DNA from: DASPWV01 sp046727855
Lineage (GTDB): Bacteria > Acidobacteriota > Vicinamibacteria > Vicinamibacterales > UBA2999
Length of the DNA: 64,000 bases
NCBI GenBank assembly: GCA_046727855.1
Contig: JBKPDL010000036.1
Span: 1-64,000, forward strand
Direction of reading: 5' to 3'
Shown here: positions 32,040 through 41,025 of the stretch, in pieces
Layout of the letters: each line of letters starts with the position of its first letter
How positions within the stretch are numbered: the stretch's first letter is position 1
Notes under the pieces: model-generated
Told to the model about the DNA's origin: nothing
Databases searched by the model: none
What the model saw: only the letters and a program-made list of their open reading frames with translations
Made by a program: the position numbers and the translations under genes

Positions 32040-33830
32040 TCAGGCCCTCAATTGCGAACCAACCAACACGCGGCCGCCGTGCGCCGGCACCGTCAATGCG
32101 ACACGGCCCTCTCGCCGTCCCAAATCCGCTTCGGTCCACAATTCGCGAACCGCGTGCGGCCCGCGCAGCGAGAACGTCAGCTCGCGGGGTTGATCGCTCC
32201 AGTTGAGCAGCACCACATCGCTGCCGCCGGCGCGTGCCACGACGCCAACCTGCAGCTCGTCGTCCTCGAACTGCGCGGCGCGGCCTGTCGGCGGCTGAAG
32301 CTTCTTCAGCATCGCAAGCCGCGGCGCGCTGATTGCCGTGAGATCGTCGCCCGACAAGATCATGCCGCCCGTCGCATAGATCGCGGTCACGTGAAAACGA
32401 AATTCTTCTTCCGGTAAATCGCCCGTCAACACCACCGCATCGGGATCGTTCCACCACAACGTCCCGTTCTGCCAATTGCGCATCAGATTCTGCCGGGCGG
32501 TCGTGGCGATGCGATCCCACGTCCGCCTGATGTCATTCGAGCTTCGCGACCCGTGAATAAGTCCGAGCGACGCCCAAATCGGATGGTTGCACCCGAGAAT
32601 GAACGCGTCGCCTGCCCCGTCGAGCAGCGCGCGCATGCCACGCCGGTAGGCATCGATCCGGGTGGCACGCGGATCGTGAAAGCGTCCGCCATGAATCGCG
32701 CCCCAGAAATTCGCGTCGAGCTTGAAATACGTACAGCCCCACTCCTGCCGCATGGTGCGGAACACGCCGGTGAGATGTGCCTGCGCCTGCGGGTGCGTGC
32801 CGTCGAGCGCATACCATGGGGCGCGCCGCCAGCCAGCGAAAGTCACGCGATCGGCCCGAAGCGGCTCGCCGTTGTCATCCTTCACAAACCAATCGGGATG
32901 CGACTGGAATAACCGGGAGCCCGCTTCCGCGATGAACGGCGCGACCCATATTGCGGGCTCGAAGCCTTTGGCGCGAATCTGCTTCAGCACCGTCTGTACG
33001 TTCCCGCCGAACGCGGCGCCGGTGTCGAGCCAGTCGCCCATTGCCGGCTGATACCCGTCGTCTATCTGGATGTATTTGAGACCAGGCACCTCGCGCGCGA
33101 TGACGTCGAGATTCGCGAGCACCTGTTCGGCGGTCACGTTCGGGCCGAAGCAGTACCATGAGCACCACCCGGACGGCGGATCGCGAAACGCGAGGCGCGG
33201 ATGATGGCGAGTCAACCGCGCCGCCAGCGCCTGCAACAACTCTTCGCGGCTGGCTCCGCTCGACCAGGTGAGCTCCTCGAGCAGCCACTCCTCCCCTGGC
33301 GTGAGCTCGAGCCCCTCGCTATCGATGACGATCTGAATGGACGATGGCAGCAGCCTGAATTTGCCCACGAAGCGGCGCGCCGATGTAAACGCAAGGAGAT
33401 GATGCGTATCGGCAGCGCGAGCGCTGAGCGTCAGCGCACCGTAGACAGCTCGCGCGCCGTCGGGTTCGATCAGTTTGTAATGCTTGACGTCGGCGTAGTT
33501 GCCGAGATCCACCGGCTGTGCGAGCGTGCCGCCGGTCTGCGACAGCATCTGAAAACCCTCGCCGTACAGCCGCGTCTCGCCGGGCAGGCCGTGCTGGTAA
33601 TCGAACAGCACGACCTCGCGCACACGCGCAGCGCGCTTGCCTGTATTACGGAGCGTGCAGCGGCAGACGCTGCCGTCCCACTGGCGTGTCAATCGCAGCG
33701 TGGCATCGGCCAGCGAACCGTCGTGCAGGACGATACGGGAGGGACCGGACAGCGACGCGCGCTGAAACGCGAGGGCGCCGAGAGGAAGCGCCGCGGCGAG
33801 TTGCAGTGCTTCGCGGCGCGACAGCTTCAT
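32040..33830 (-). CDS. GH36-like alpha-galactosidase, exported
   Basis: A 596-residue enzyme. The N-terminus Met-Lys-Leu-Ser-Arg-Arg-Glu-Ala-Leu-Gln-Leu plus a hydrophobic stretch is a likely Tat signal. After a beta-sandwich domain comes a barrel with Trp-Cys-Ser-Trp-Tyr, Ile-Gln-Ile-Asp-Asp-Gly-Tyr, the nucleophile region Tyr-Phe-Lys-Leu-Asp-Ala-Asn-Phe-Trp, and the acid/base region Ser-Arg-Ser-Ser-Asn-Asp. These are clan GH-D (GH27/GH36) features, so hydrolysis of terminal alpha-galactosides is expected. It overlaps the upstream GH29 gene by 4 bp, so fucose and galactose release are co-expressed. Confidence 0.9.
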   Translation of the reverse strand: MKLSRREALQLAAALPLGALAFQRASLSGPSRIVLHDGSLADATLRLTRQWDGSVCRCTLRNTGKRAARVREVVLFDYQHGLPGETRLYGEGFQMLSQTGGTLAQPVDLGNYADVKHYKLIEPDGARAVYGALTLSARAADTHHLLAFTSARRFVGKFRLLPSSIQIVIDSEGLELTPGEEWLLEELTWSSGASREELLQALAARLTRHHPRLAFRDPPSGWCSWYCFGPNVTAEQVLANLDVIAREVPGLKYIQIDDGYQPAMGDWLDTGAAFGGNVQTVLKQIRAKGFEPAIWVAPFIAEAGSRLFQSHPDWFVKDDNGEPLRADRVTFAGWRRAPWYALDGTHPQAQAHLTGVFRTMRQEWGCTYFKLDANFWGAIHGGRFHDPRATRIDAYRRGMRALLDGAGDAFILGCNHPIWASLGLIHGSRSSNDIRRTWDRIATTARQNLMRNWQNGTLWWNDPDAVVLTGDLPEEEFRFHVTAIYATGGMILSGDDLTAISAPRLAMLKKLQPPTGRAAQFEDDELQVGVVARAGGSDVVLLNWSDQPRELTFSLRGPHAVRELWTEADLGRREGRVALTVPAHGGRVLVGSQLRA

Positions 33831-35266
33831 GGCTTGACGATGCGATCGCCGTCGATTTCGACCACGACCACCGTCGCCATCGGATCGAGAATCGGCCGCT
33901 CGAGATTGAGGAACCGTTTTCCTCCTTCGCTCGTGATCGGCACGGCCGCCTTGTTCTCGAGCAGATAGGCGCGCTTGACCGCATTCTTCATTGCCGGCAG
34001 CTCAAAGGGCGCGCGCGGCTCCTCGAAAAACGTCACGAACAGTCTTCCGGGTTTCGTGGTGACACGCCACTCGGTGCGCGCCAGAAACAGCGGCTCGCCG
34101 CGGACGTTCTTGGCGCCTTGCGACGAGGGTTCGGCCAGCTCCTCGCCAAGCGGCGTCGGCCCGGCGCCATACACCGCCTCGCCGTTGACCTTCAGCCACT
34201 TTCCGGCGGCGCGCAGTGTCTCCTGACTCGCCGGCGGAATCACGCCGTCAGCGCGCGGTCCGACGTTGAGCAGATAGTTGCCGCCCTTGCTCACGATATC
34301 CACGAGCTTGAAGACGATTTGCCCCGGCGATTTCCAATCGAGGTCGTAATGCTTGTAACCCCACGTGTGGTTGATCGTCGCCGGCGTTTCCCACGCGTCG
34401 TACTGCACCGTGGGCGGAATGACGTTATCGCCGGTGGTCGCGTAATCGCCGGCCATGCCGAGACGCCCGTCGATCAGCGTCGCGGGCTGCAGCGAGCGCA
34501 CGATATCCACAAAGCGTTGCGCGCGCACGGGCGTCATCATCCGCGGTGTGTCGAACCAGACGAGCGCGACCGGACCGTATCCGGTCAGCAGCTCCCGCAC
34601 CTGCGGTTCGGCCTTTTCGCGAAGGTACTTGTCGTAAGCCTTTTTTTCGTCCGGCCCGAAATCCCAGTTGTTGCCGGCGCCGTTCGGGTCGTGCCAGTCC
34701 TGTGATTGCGAGTAGTAAAACCCAAGACGCATGCCGCGCTTCGCGCACGCGTCGGCGAGCTCCTTGAGCAGATCGCGCTTGAACGGCGTGGCGTCGACGA
34801 TGTCGTATGGGCTGACCTTGGAGTCGTACAAGGCAAAGCCGTCGTGGTGCTTCGCGGTGATCACGATGTACTTCATGCCCGCATCGCTCGCCAGCTGCAC
34901 CCACTCGTCGGCGTTGAAGTGAAACGGGTTGAAGCCGGCGGCGAGCCGTTCGTACTCGCGCACGGGGATCTGCGCGCGATTCATGATCCACTCGCCGATG
35001 CCGGGAATGCGCTTGCCTTTCCACTCGCCGGCGGGAATCGCATACAAGCCGAAGTGGATGAACAGGCCGTACTTCGCTTCGTGAAACCACTTCAGACGTT
35101 CGGCGCTCGCGGGATCCTTCGTCGGCGGCGCTTGATCCGCGTGCGGGTGTGCGCCGGGCAGCAGGCACGCGGCCACGAGGACCGCGGCGGCCACTCGCAC
35201 AGGTTGCTGAAGAAAACCAGGCAACCTGAATGCGAAATTCAAAATGCGAAATTCCGAATTTTTCAT
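33827..35266 (-). CDS. GH29 alpha-L-fucosidase, exported
   Basis: About 479 residues. The catalytic domain begins Trp-Phe-His-Glu-Ala-Lys-Tyr-Gly-Leu-Phe-Ile-His-Phe-Gly, then has Ile-Thr-Ala-Lys-His-His-Asp-Gly-Phe and Gly-Phe-Tyr-Tyr-Ser. The likely nucleophile Asp is in Leu-Val-Trp-Phe-Asp-Thr-Pro, followed by Asn-Tyr-Leu-Leu-Asn-Val-Gly-Pro. All are GH29 hallmarks of retaining exo-fucosidases. The first 22 codons come from AT-rich repetitive DNA with no ribosome site. A GTG at 35200 would begin at a lipobox-like segment (Leu-Val-Ala-Ala-Cys), so the true start is uncertain. It pairs with GH36 in one transcript. Confidence 0.9.
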   Translation of the reverse strand: MKNSEFRILNFAFRLPGFLQQPVRVAAAVLVAACLLPGAHPHADQAPPTKDPASAERLKWFHEAKYGLFIHFGLYAIPAGEWKGKRIPGIGEWIMNRAQIPVREYERLAAGFNPFHFNADEWVQLASDAGMKYIVITAKHHDGFALYDSKVSPYDIVDATPFKRDLLKELADACAKRGMRLGFYYSQSQDWHDPNGAGNNWDFGPDEKKAYDKYLREKAEPQVRELLTGYGPVALVWFDTPRMMTPVRAQRFVDIVRSLQPATLIDGRLGMAGDYATTGDNVIPPTVQYDAWETPATINHTWGYKHYDLDWKSPGQIVFKLVDIVSKGGNYLLNVGPRADGVIPPASQETLRAAGKWLKVNGEAVYGAGPTPLGEELAEPSSQGAKNVRGEPLFLARTEWRVTTKPGRLFVTFFEEPRAPFELPAMKNAVKRAYLLENKAAVPITSEGGKRFLNLERPILDPMATVVVVEIDGDRIVKP

Positions 35267-35297
35267 TTTGAATTCAGGCTGCGTTGTTCAGCAGCTG

Positions 35298-35714
35298 CTA
35301 CGCATGCTGCACCTGAACACCGGCTGTCGTCGGCGTTACCGGCGACTCGACACGTCGCGCTGCACGCGCGGCGTTGCGCGAAAACATCGGCACGTAGCTG
35401 CCCTTGGGGACGTCGATGCGAATCTTGGCGTGTGCGAGCTCGCTCGCATACACCTGATCGAGCTTGCGACGCAGCGCGTAGGCACGCCGGCGGACGCTCG
35501 AGTCCTCGTCGGTCGAGTACGCGGTGGGCCGCCCGAGCGCTTCGACCCCGATCAGGTACTCGTGCAGCGTCGCGCCGCGTCCGGCGAGCTCCATCTCGCA
35601 GATGTAGCGCAGGAAATTACGCACCTGATTGGCGCGCAAGAACGTCACGCTCTGAAGCACCTGCTCCAGCGCCTGCCGCTTTTCGGCTTCGTGAATCACG
35701 GATGCGGCACTCAT
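35298..35714 (-). CDS. Stand-alone winged-helix-type regulatory domain protein
   Basis: A 138-residue protein matching the N-terminal effector domain of large Acidobacteriota/Planctomycetota regulators. It shows Leu-Glu-Gln-Val-Leu-Gln-Ser-Val-Thr-Phe, Asn-Phe-Leu-Arg-Tyr-Ile-Cys-Glu, His-Glu-Tyr-Leu-Ile-Gly-Val-Glu-Ala-Leu-Gly-Arg, Val-Arg-Arg-Arg-Ala-Tyr-Ala-Leu-Arg-Arg-Lys-Leu and Val-Pro-Lys-Gly-Ser-Tyr-Val-Pro-Met-Phe. In most relatives this is followed by TPR or TolB-like repeats; here nothing follows, so it is the bare DNA-binding module. GGGAGGA precedes the ATG. It lies 31 nt upstream of the fucosidase gene and may regulate it. Confidence 0.75.
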   Translation of the reverse strand: MSAASVIHEAEKRQALEQVLQSVTFLRANQVRNFLRYICEMELAGRGATLHEYLIGVEALGRPTAYSTDEDSSVRRRAYALRRKLDQVYASELAHAKIRIDVPKGSYVPMFSRNAARAARRVESPVTPTTAGVQVQHA

Positions 35715-35737
35715 GGATTTGATTCCTCCCGGCGCAT

Positions 35738-35767
35738 GTCATACGAGGGTCGCGGGCCCGCTGTCAA
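35738..35767 (-). promoter_or_regulatory. Sigma-70-type promoter for the regulator/GH29/GH36 operon
   Basis: On the minus strand TTGACA (35767-35762) and TATGAC (35743-35738) are 18 bp apart. The expected start near 35731 leaves a 17-nt leader with GGGAGGA. This is the best consensus promoter in the window. Confidence 0.65.
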
Positions 35768-35768
35768 G

Positions 35769-35782
35769 CTTTACCGGTAAAG
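35769..35782. promoter_or_regulatory. 14-bp perfect palindrome, LacI-type operator
   Basis: CTTTACCGGTAAAG lies directly upstream of the -35 box at 35762-35767. Palindromes of this kind with a central CCGG are typical of LacI/GalR-family proteins; E. coli GntR recognises a very similar TTACCGGTAA core. The LacI regulator at 15532-16599 is the only family member in the window. Confidence 0.6.
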
Positions 35783-35842
35783 TTCACGGAAATCAGTGCT
35801 TTTTGCACGGCTTGTGAAAACAAGCACATGCCCGCGACGCCC

Positions 35843-37102
35843 TTATGACGCCGTCGGTGCCGCCGCCGTCCGTGTCTGCGCTGCCAGTCTGGGCAGAAAG
35901 CTCACCGCCACAGCGCCGATCGCCGCCAGCACTACCAGCAGCAGAAAGCCGCCTTCGTAGCTGCCGGTGCGGTCCCGAATGCCCGCCACCAGCATCGGCA
36001 CCAGCGCCTCCGCAACGCTGTCGGCCGTGAGCACAACTCCCATCACGCGGCCCATCACCGCGAGGCCATAGAGATCGGCCGCCATGAGCGGAATGATCAT
36101 GTAGTCGCCGCCCAGGCCGATGCCAAAGAGAAGCGCCGCCGCGCTCAACGCGCCGGTGGTCGGCGCGAAAAAGAGCGGCGGGATCGCGACCGCCACGATC
36201 AGGTAGATCAACAGCATCACCCGCTTGCGCGGCCAGCGATCGGCCAGCCATCCCATCAGCAGGCGGCCGATGAGACTTCCAATCAGAACGAGCGACAGCA
36301 TGCCGTCCACGTCGCGCTGCGGCAGCTTTCGATCGAGGCTCAAATACAGCGCCAGGTTTTGCACCGTGCCTCCCACTGCGCCGATCGACGCCATGCTGCC
36401 CAGGGCGAGAAAGTAAAAAGGCGCCTGCCGCAGGATGTGACTGAACCCGGAACCCGTGCCGCCAGCGGTCGCACCCGCAGCATGCGTCGCGGGTTTACCC
36501 AGGGCGAGCGCCTGCGAGTCGAAGGGGTCCTTGACGAAGTACGCCGCCGGCAGCGCCACGGCAATCATCGACCAGCCGAGGATTTGCAGCGCGCCGCGCC
36601 AGCCGTATCGCTGCGTCAACGTGTACGCTAGCAGTGGCACGATTGCGCCGCCCAGGCCGATGCCGAGATACGCAATCCCCATCGCGCGCCCGCGCGCGCG
36701 ATCGAACCATCGTGACAACAACACCTGATTCGGGAGCGGGCCGCCAAAGACATAACCCAGCGCGTTGAAGCAATAAAAGAAATAGAACGCCGCCATCGTC
36801 TTTACCGAGGCAAGGCCGACGAGCGCGCCGCCGGCCATGACGATGCCAACGAGCATCAAACGCCGCGGCCCGAAGCGATCGACGAGACGTCCCGCGAGGA
36901 AACCAAACGCAATCGCGACGGCGACTTTGCTGTAGGCGTTGCCGGATGTGACCTGCTGCCGGGTCCAGCCAAGCTCCTGCACGTAGAACGGATAAAAGCG
37001 CGGCAGTCCGTACAACGCGAAGCCGACGATGGCAAACAGCGCCAGAAACGCGGTGACGACGGCGAACAGCTGATGACGGCGGTCTATTGCGGCGTCGCTC
37101 AT
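35843..37102 (-). CDS. MFS transporter
   Basis: A 419-residue inner-membrane transporter with 12 hydrophobic segments and MFS loop motif Gly-Arg-Leu-Val-Asp-Arg-Phe-Gly-Pro-Arg-Arg between helices 2 and 3. Its general look is that of oxalate/formate or monocarboxylate-type MFS proteins (Leu-Pro-Arg-Phe-Tyr-Pro-Phe-Tyr-Val after helix 1). It starts inside the stop of the Old Yellow Enzyme gene (ATGA) and is the last gene of a six-gene operon. It likely imports the substrate, probably an organic acid or small aromatic, but no specificity residues are known to me. Confidence 0.87.
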   Translation of the reverse strand: MSDAAIDRRHQLFAVVTAFLALFAIVGFALYGLPRFYPFYVQELGWTRQQVTSGNAYSKVAVAIAFGFLAGRLVDRFGPRRLMLVGIVMAGGALVGLASVKTMAAFYFFYCFNALGYVFGGPLPNQVLLSRWFDRARGRAMGIAYLGIGLGGAIVPLLAYTLTQRYGWRGALQILGWSMIAVALPAAYFVKDPFDSQALALGKPATHAAGATAGGTGSGFSHILRQAPFYFLALGSMASIGAVGGTVQNLALYLSLDRKLPQRDVDGMLSLVLIGSLIGRLLMGWLADRWPRKRVMLLIYLIVAVAIPPLFFAPTTGALSAAALLFGIGLGGDYMIIPLMAADLYGLAVMGRVMGVVLTADSVAEALVPMLVAGIRDRTGSYEGGFLLLVVLAAIGAVAVSFLPRLAAQTRTAAAPTAS

Positions 37103-38544
37103 GTGCGTGTCGGCGTCTTCGCTTCGCGCAACCGTGCACCATGCGGATGGTTCGTGTAGTACGGATCGAGCGGAAAACAGCCCGAGACCAGCCCCAGTCG
37201 CGGTCCGGTCGTGCAGTCGCTGAACGTGCGGCACAGCGACCGGCGCGCGAGCGGCCGCCCGGCCAGCACATCGGCCGGGAAGTCCGGATACGCAAGCACC
37301 ATTCTGCCGATACCGACGAAATCGGTCATTCCTTCGCGCACGTTGTGCTGCGCAACATGCGGCAGCCACTCCTGCAAATAGGTGTAGCCGGATCCGACGA
37401 GCGCAAGATGGGGAAACTCACGCTTCAAGCGCGCCGTGATCGCGACGTGACGAGCGACACCACGCAGCGGATCCTCCGGCGGGTCGTAGCCATCGCTTGG
37501 AGGAAACAGCGCCGGCCGCTGCATGTGCGGGTTGTAGTAGGGACTGCCTGCCGTGATGCACACCCAGCGCACGCCCAGCTCGGTCAGCAATCGCAACAGC
37601 TGGCGCGCATCTTCCAGCGAGGCGTCGTCAGCTTCACCATCCGTCATCAAGCCGAACGCGCATTCGTACGTGCTGGCGTCTACCTCTGGCTTGCCCAGGC
37701 CGTCGGCCGCTTTGCGATAGGGCACCGAATCAACCGCGGAGACACGCACGCCCACATGCAATCGCGGCGCACTGGCGCGGATACCCTCGACGATCTTCTG
37801 AAGAAACCGTGTCCGGTTGGAAAACGAACCGCCGTAGCGACCAGGTCGGCTGCGTCCGCTGAGCAACTCATGACCGAGATAGCCGTGACAGTGCTTGATG
37901 TCGACAAAGGCAAAGCCGATGCGCGACGCGATCTGCGCCGCCACGATGTAATCGTCGACGAGTCGATCGAGGTCCTCGTCGCTGAACACCTGCACGCCGG
38001 CGGAAAAGCGGCGATCGAGAAGTGGATGATGATAGGCAACCCGCGGCTCGGGGCGATCGGATTGATTGGGACGCGAGTAGCGTCCCGAATGCGTCAATTG
38101 CAGACCGATGAGAAGATCGCCGGCAGCGTTCGCGCCAAACCGATCGCAATGCGAAGCGATGAGATCTTCCCGCAGCGAGGCGAGCGCACGCTCGGTGCGG
38201 GTGGTGATCACGAGCTGATTGGGATTGGCCCGGCCATCGTGGCGAACGGCGACGGCTTCGCCGCCCCAGATCAGCTTCGCGCCGCTCTGACCGAAATGGC
38301 GCCAGCGCCGGCGCGTCAACTCACTCGGTTCACCGGCCAGCGTACCGTCCCAGCCTTCCATCGGCAGGATGCAGAACCGATTGCCCACGCGCGTGCCGTT
38401 GAGTGCGAACGGCGCCGCGAGCGGAGAAGGCTGCGACAGCTCCCGATCGAAGGCAAGTGAGATACCGGACGCGGCAAGATGCTGCGCCAAGGCGTCCGCA
38501 CTCTTGATCGTGGCGATACGCGGGTAGCGCTGAACGTCGCTCAT
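37099..38544 (-). CDS. NADH:flavin oxidoreductase, Old Yellow Enzyme family
   Basis: A 481-residue single-domain FMN barrel. Family motifs are Asn-Arg-Phe-Cys-Ile-Leu-Pro-Met-Glu near residue 55, Gly-Leu-Gln-Leu-Thr-His-Ser-Gly-Arg-Tyr, Phe-Val-Asp-Ile-Lys-His-Cys-His-Gly-Tyr-Leu and Val-Gly-Ile-Gly-Arg-Met near the C-terminus. These reduce activated C=C bonds or demethylate with reduced flavin. The C-terminus has two Cys in Cys-Arg-Thr-Phe-Ser-Asp-Cys-Thr-Thr, but the iron-sulfur/FAD extension of dienoyl-CoA reductases is absent. It is coupled by 4-bp overlaps to GntR upstream and MFS downstream. Substrate unknown. Confidence 0.9.
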   Translation of the reverse strand: MSDVQRYPRIATIKSADALAQHLAASGISLAFDRELSQPSPLAAPFALNGTRVGNRFCILPMEGWDGTLAGEPSELTRRRWRHFGQSGAKLIWGGEAVAVRHDGRANPNQLVITTRTERALASLREDLIASHCDRFGANAAGDLLIGLQLTHSGRYSRPNQSDRPEPRVAYHHPLLDRRFSAGVQVFSDEDLDRLVDDYIVAAQIASRIGFAFVDIKHCHGYLGHELLSGRSRPGRYGGSFSNRTRFLQKIVEGIRASAPRLHVGVRVSAVDSVPYRKAADGLGKPEVDASTYECAFGLMTDGEADDASLEDARQLLRLLTELGVRWVCITAGSPYYNPHMQRPALFPPSDGYDPPEDPLRGVARHVAITARLKREFPHLALVGSGYTYLQEWLPHVAQHNVREGMTDFVGIGRMVLAYPDFPADVLAGRPLARRSLCRTFSDCTTGPRLGLVSGCFPLDPYYTNHPHGARLREAKTPTRT

Positions 38545-39251
38545 CGCGCGCTGCGCCGGCGAGCGGCCGCCGCGGGATCGTCGAAGTACGCGGTGTACGC
38601 TGCCAGCGCGCTTTCGTTGTGCCGCCGGACCGTCTGCTCGAGCCCGAGGAGATCGCGCGATCGCATCTGCTGCAGCATGAGGCGATGTTCGGCCTGCGCC
38701 GTGGGGGCGCGTCGCACCAGCACGCCGTTGAAGTAATAGCGCCGCACGCGATCCCAGAGATCGAGCGCGCGCTGCGTCATCTGCTGCAGAATCGGCATGC
38801 CGGCGGCGCGGCTGATCGCAACATGAAACTCGGTGTTCAAATCGGCCCAGCGCTGCGGCTTGCCGGCGGCGAGCGCCTCGTCCATGCTCCGAACGAGCGC
38901 CTCGATGGCGTCGAGATCCTCGGCGCTCGCGCGCTCGGCGGCGGCGCGCGTGCCCACGAGTTCGAGCCCTTCGAGCAGCGTGAACACTTCGAGCACCGAG
39001 TCGCGCGAAATCGGCGCCACTGTCGCGCCGACGTGTGCCACGCTCACCACCAGCCCCTCGGATTGCAGCAGCCGCAGCGCCTCGCGCACCGGGATGATGC
39101 TGATGTCGTAGCGCCGTGCGAGTTCGTCGATCACCAGCCGCTCGCCCGGTTTCAGCTCACACGTCAAAATCGCGTCGCGCAAGGTGGCGTAGACAAACGC
39201 CTGCTTGGTAAGGTGACGCGGTTCGGCCGCCGCAATCTTCGCTGCGCTCAT
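38541..39251 (-). CDS. GntR-family transcriptional regulator (FCD type)
   Basis: A 236-residue regulator with an N-terminal winged helix (Ala-Ile-Leu-Thr-Cys-Glu-Leu-Lys-Pro-Gly-Glu-Arg-Leu, Ile-Pro-Val-Arg-Glu-Ala-Leu-Arg-Leu-Leu) and a C-terminal FCD ligand domain with Asp-Leu-Asn-Thr-Glu-Phe-His and a late His-Asn-Glu. FCD proteins bind carboxylic acids through a metal held by Asp and His residues. It is embedded in the middle of the operon it presumably controls, with 4-bp overlaps on both sides. The palindrome ATCATATATGAT at 42051-42062, upstream of the first gene, is its most likely operator. Confidence 0.92.
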   Translation of the reverse strand: MSAAKIAAAEPRHLTKQAFVYATLRDAILTCELKPGERLVIDELARRYDISIIPVREALRLLQSEGLVVSVAHVGATVAPISRDSVLEVFTLLEGLELVGTRAAAERASAEDLDAIEALVRSMDEALAAGKPQRWADLNTEFHVAISRAAGMPILQQMTQRALDLWDRVRRYYFNGVLVRRAPTAQAEHRLMLQQMRSRDLLGLEQTVRRHNESALAAYTAYFDDPAAAARRRSAR

Positions 39252-40549
39252 ATTGCAACTCGAGTCTTCGCCTCGACCGCCTCGTGGGCGCGGATGCAGG
39301 CGCGCGCCGAGTGATAGGCTTTGTCCACGCCGGTTGAAAGCGGCGTCCCCGTACGAATCGCCGAGCAGAATCCGCGGATCTGCCGCCGTGTTGATTCGCT
39401 GCGGTCGACCATCTGGCGTCCGCTCGAACCTTCCGAATTGACTGCCGACGCTCGATTGCCAGCCTGCGTCTCGGACGCGTCAATCACCGGCCCAGTGCCG
39501 CGGGCGGCAACTTCGAGACCGGTGGCGCGATCGCCGGTCCCTTCGTCGAAGAGCATCGCCTCCACTTCGCGCCGCAGAATCAACGTGCCCTTCGTCCCCA
39601 TGTACATCTCGTAGTAATCGTCGAACGCATTCGACTCGATCGACGAGAACACCGCGGTGCGGCCACCAGGGTACTCAAACGTGGCATACACGTGATCCCA
39701 GGCTTCACGCCCATCCTTGAATCGATAGACGCCGCCGGTTGCGCACACCGCTTCCGGCTGCGCCTTGTAAACCTGATTCGTGATGTTGATTTGATGGCTG
39801 GCGAGCTCGGCGAAGAGGCCCTTCGAGTACTTCCAATACAGACGCCAGTTGAGCAGGTGCTCGAAGGTGGGATAGCCCCACTGCGACGGGTCATAGTCGG
39901 GCGAGGGCGGCTTGCCCTGGCGTCGCCAATTGCCGTTGCGGTGCCATGCCAGGCGCGTGAGATAGATGTCGCCGAGCGCGCCCTTATCGAAGATGCCCTT
40001 GAACGCCGCGTCATAGAGCGTGTTGTAGTTGCGCTGATAACCGATTTCGAGCACGCGGCGATTTTTCTGGGCCGCCTGCTGCATCCGCTCGCAGCTCGGG
40101 ATGTCCCACGCCATCATCTTTTCGCAGAGAACGTGTTTGCCGGCGTCGAGACATCCGCCGGCAATGTCGGCATGCGCCCACAACGGCGGCGCCATCACCA
40201 CCGCTTCGATGTCTTCCTTCTCGAGCATCTCCTGCCAGGTGGCGTAGTTGCGCGCGGGTGCCACGTTGTTGCTCTTGAGCACCTCGTTGGCACGCGTCAG
40301 GGAATCGGGATTGATATCGGCGATCGCGCGGATTTCCGCGTACCCAGTCGGAACCGCGCCCACCGCCGCGCCGGTCAGCAACACCCGACCTTGTCCACCT
40401 ACGCCAACGAACCCGAGCCGCACGGGGCCGCCCGGAATCGGCCCGCGAACGGCTGCCGCCGCACCAAGCGCCACGAGCGCCGGCGTTCCGGCGAGCACCT
40501 TGAGAAAATTCCGGCGACCGGCAGCTTCTTGTTCCGGAGTGAGCATCAT
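39248..40549 (-). CDS. Gfo/Idh/MocA oxidoreductase with Tat signal
   Basis: A 433-residue NAD(P)-binding oxidoreductase of the inositol dehydrogenase type. The N-terminus Gly-Arg-Arg-Asn-Phe-Leu-Lys-Val-Leu-Ala-Gly is a clear twin-arginine signal, so a folded, cofactor-loaded enzyme is probably exported. The Rossmann motif Gly-Val-Gly-Gly-Gln-Gly follows, then Cys-Glu-Lys-Met (the usual Glu-Lys-Pro is altered to Glu-Lys-Met) and the C-terminal domain. Exported Gfo/Idh proteins often act on glycosides or their 3-keto forms. It overlaps DoxX and GntR genes by 4 bp each. Confidence 0.88.
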   Translation of the reverse strand: MMLTPEQEAAGRRNFLKVLAGTPALVALGAAAAVRGPIPGGPVRLGFVGVGGQGRVLLTGAAVGAVPTGYAEIRAIADINPDSLTRANEVLKSNNVAPARNYATWQEMLEKEDIEAVVMAPPLWAHADIAGGCLDAGKHVLCEKMMAWDIPSCERMQQAAQKNRRVLEIGYQRNYNTLYDAAFKGIFDKGALGDIYLTRLAWHRNGNWRRQGKPPSPDYDPSQWGYPTFEHLLNWRLYWKYSKGLFAELASHQINITNQVYKAQPEAVCATGGVYRFKDGREAWDHVYATFEYPGGRTAVFSSIESNAFDDYYEMYMGTKGTLILRREVEAMLFDEGTGDRATGLEVAARGTGPVIDASETQAGNRASAVNSEGSSGRQMVDRSESTRRQIRGFCSAIRTGTPLSTGVDKAYHSARACIRAHEAVEAKTRVAI

Positions 40550-41025
40550 CGCGTGACCTCGCGAATAGGAAAAAGCAACAGCACCACGACGGCGGCCGCT
40601 TCAATCAGGTTCTTGTTGACCAAAAGGTAAGCACCTTCGGCGCGCGGCTCGGGTATGCCCGACATGGGAATGGCGGAGAGATAAAACAACGTCAGCAGCG
40701 CGAGCGCGCCGATACATCCCGCCCGCGTGAAGATCCCCAGGAGCAGCGACAAACCGACGACGACGAGCGCGAGTGCGACAATCACGTCGAGCGTGCCAAT
40801 CCAGGGTGAGTTGCCCAGAGCGTGAAAGATGCCGGCGAACGGTCCCGTGGCCGCGCGCAAGTAGCCGGCGGCGCTCCACGCTTCGAGGGGGACACCATCG
40901 CGTCCCCATGCCGGGCGCAACAGTTTGTAGTAGCCCTCGTACAGAAAATGCCAGCCGATGAGCGTGCGCAACACGACGAGCGCCAGGTATTGCCGGCCGG
41001 TGACGACCGATGCGACAGTGCTCAC
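40546..41025 (-). CDS. DoxX-family membrane protein
   Basis: A 159-residue inner-membrane protein with four hydrophobic segments. The first helix motif Val-Val-Leu-Arg-Thr-Leu-Ile-Gly-Trp-His-Phe-Leu-Tyr-Glu-Gly-Tyr-Tyr-Lys is typical of DoxX/DoxD relatives. These were first described as a quinone-reductase subunit in archaea and are otherwise poorly understood. Next to an FMN transferase and a flavin oxidoreductase, a role in passing electrons to quinones is attractive but unproven. Confidence 0.85.
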   Translation of the reverse strand: MSTVASVVTGRQYLALVVLRTLIGWHFLYEGYYKLLRPAWGRDGVPLEAWSAAGYLRAATGPFAGIFHALGNSPWIGTLDVIVALALVVVGLSLLLGIFTRAGCIGALALLTLFYLSAIPMSGIPEPRAEGAYLLVNKNLIEAAAVVVLLLFPIREVTR

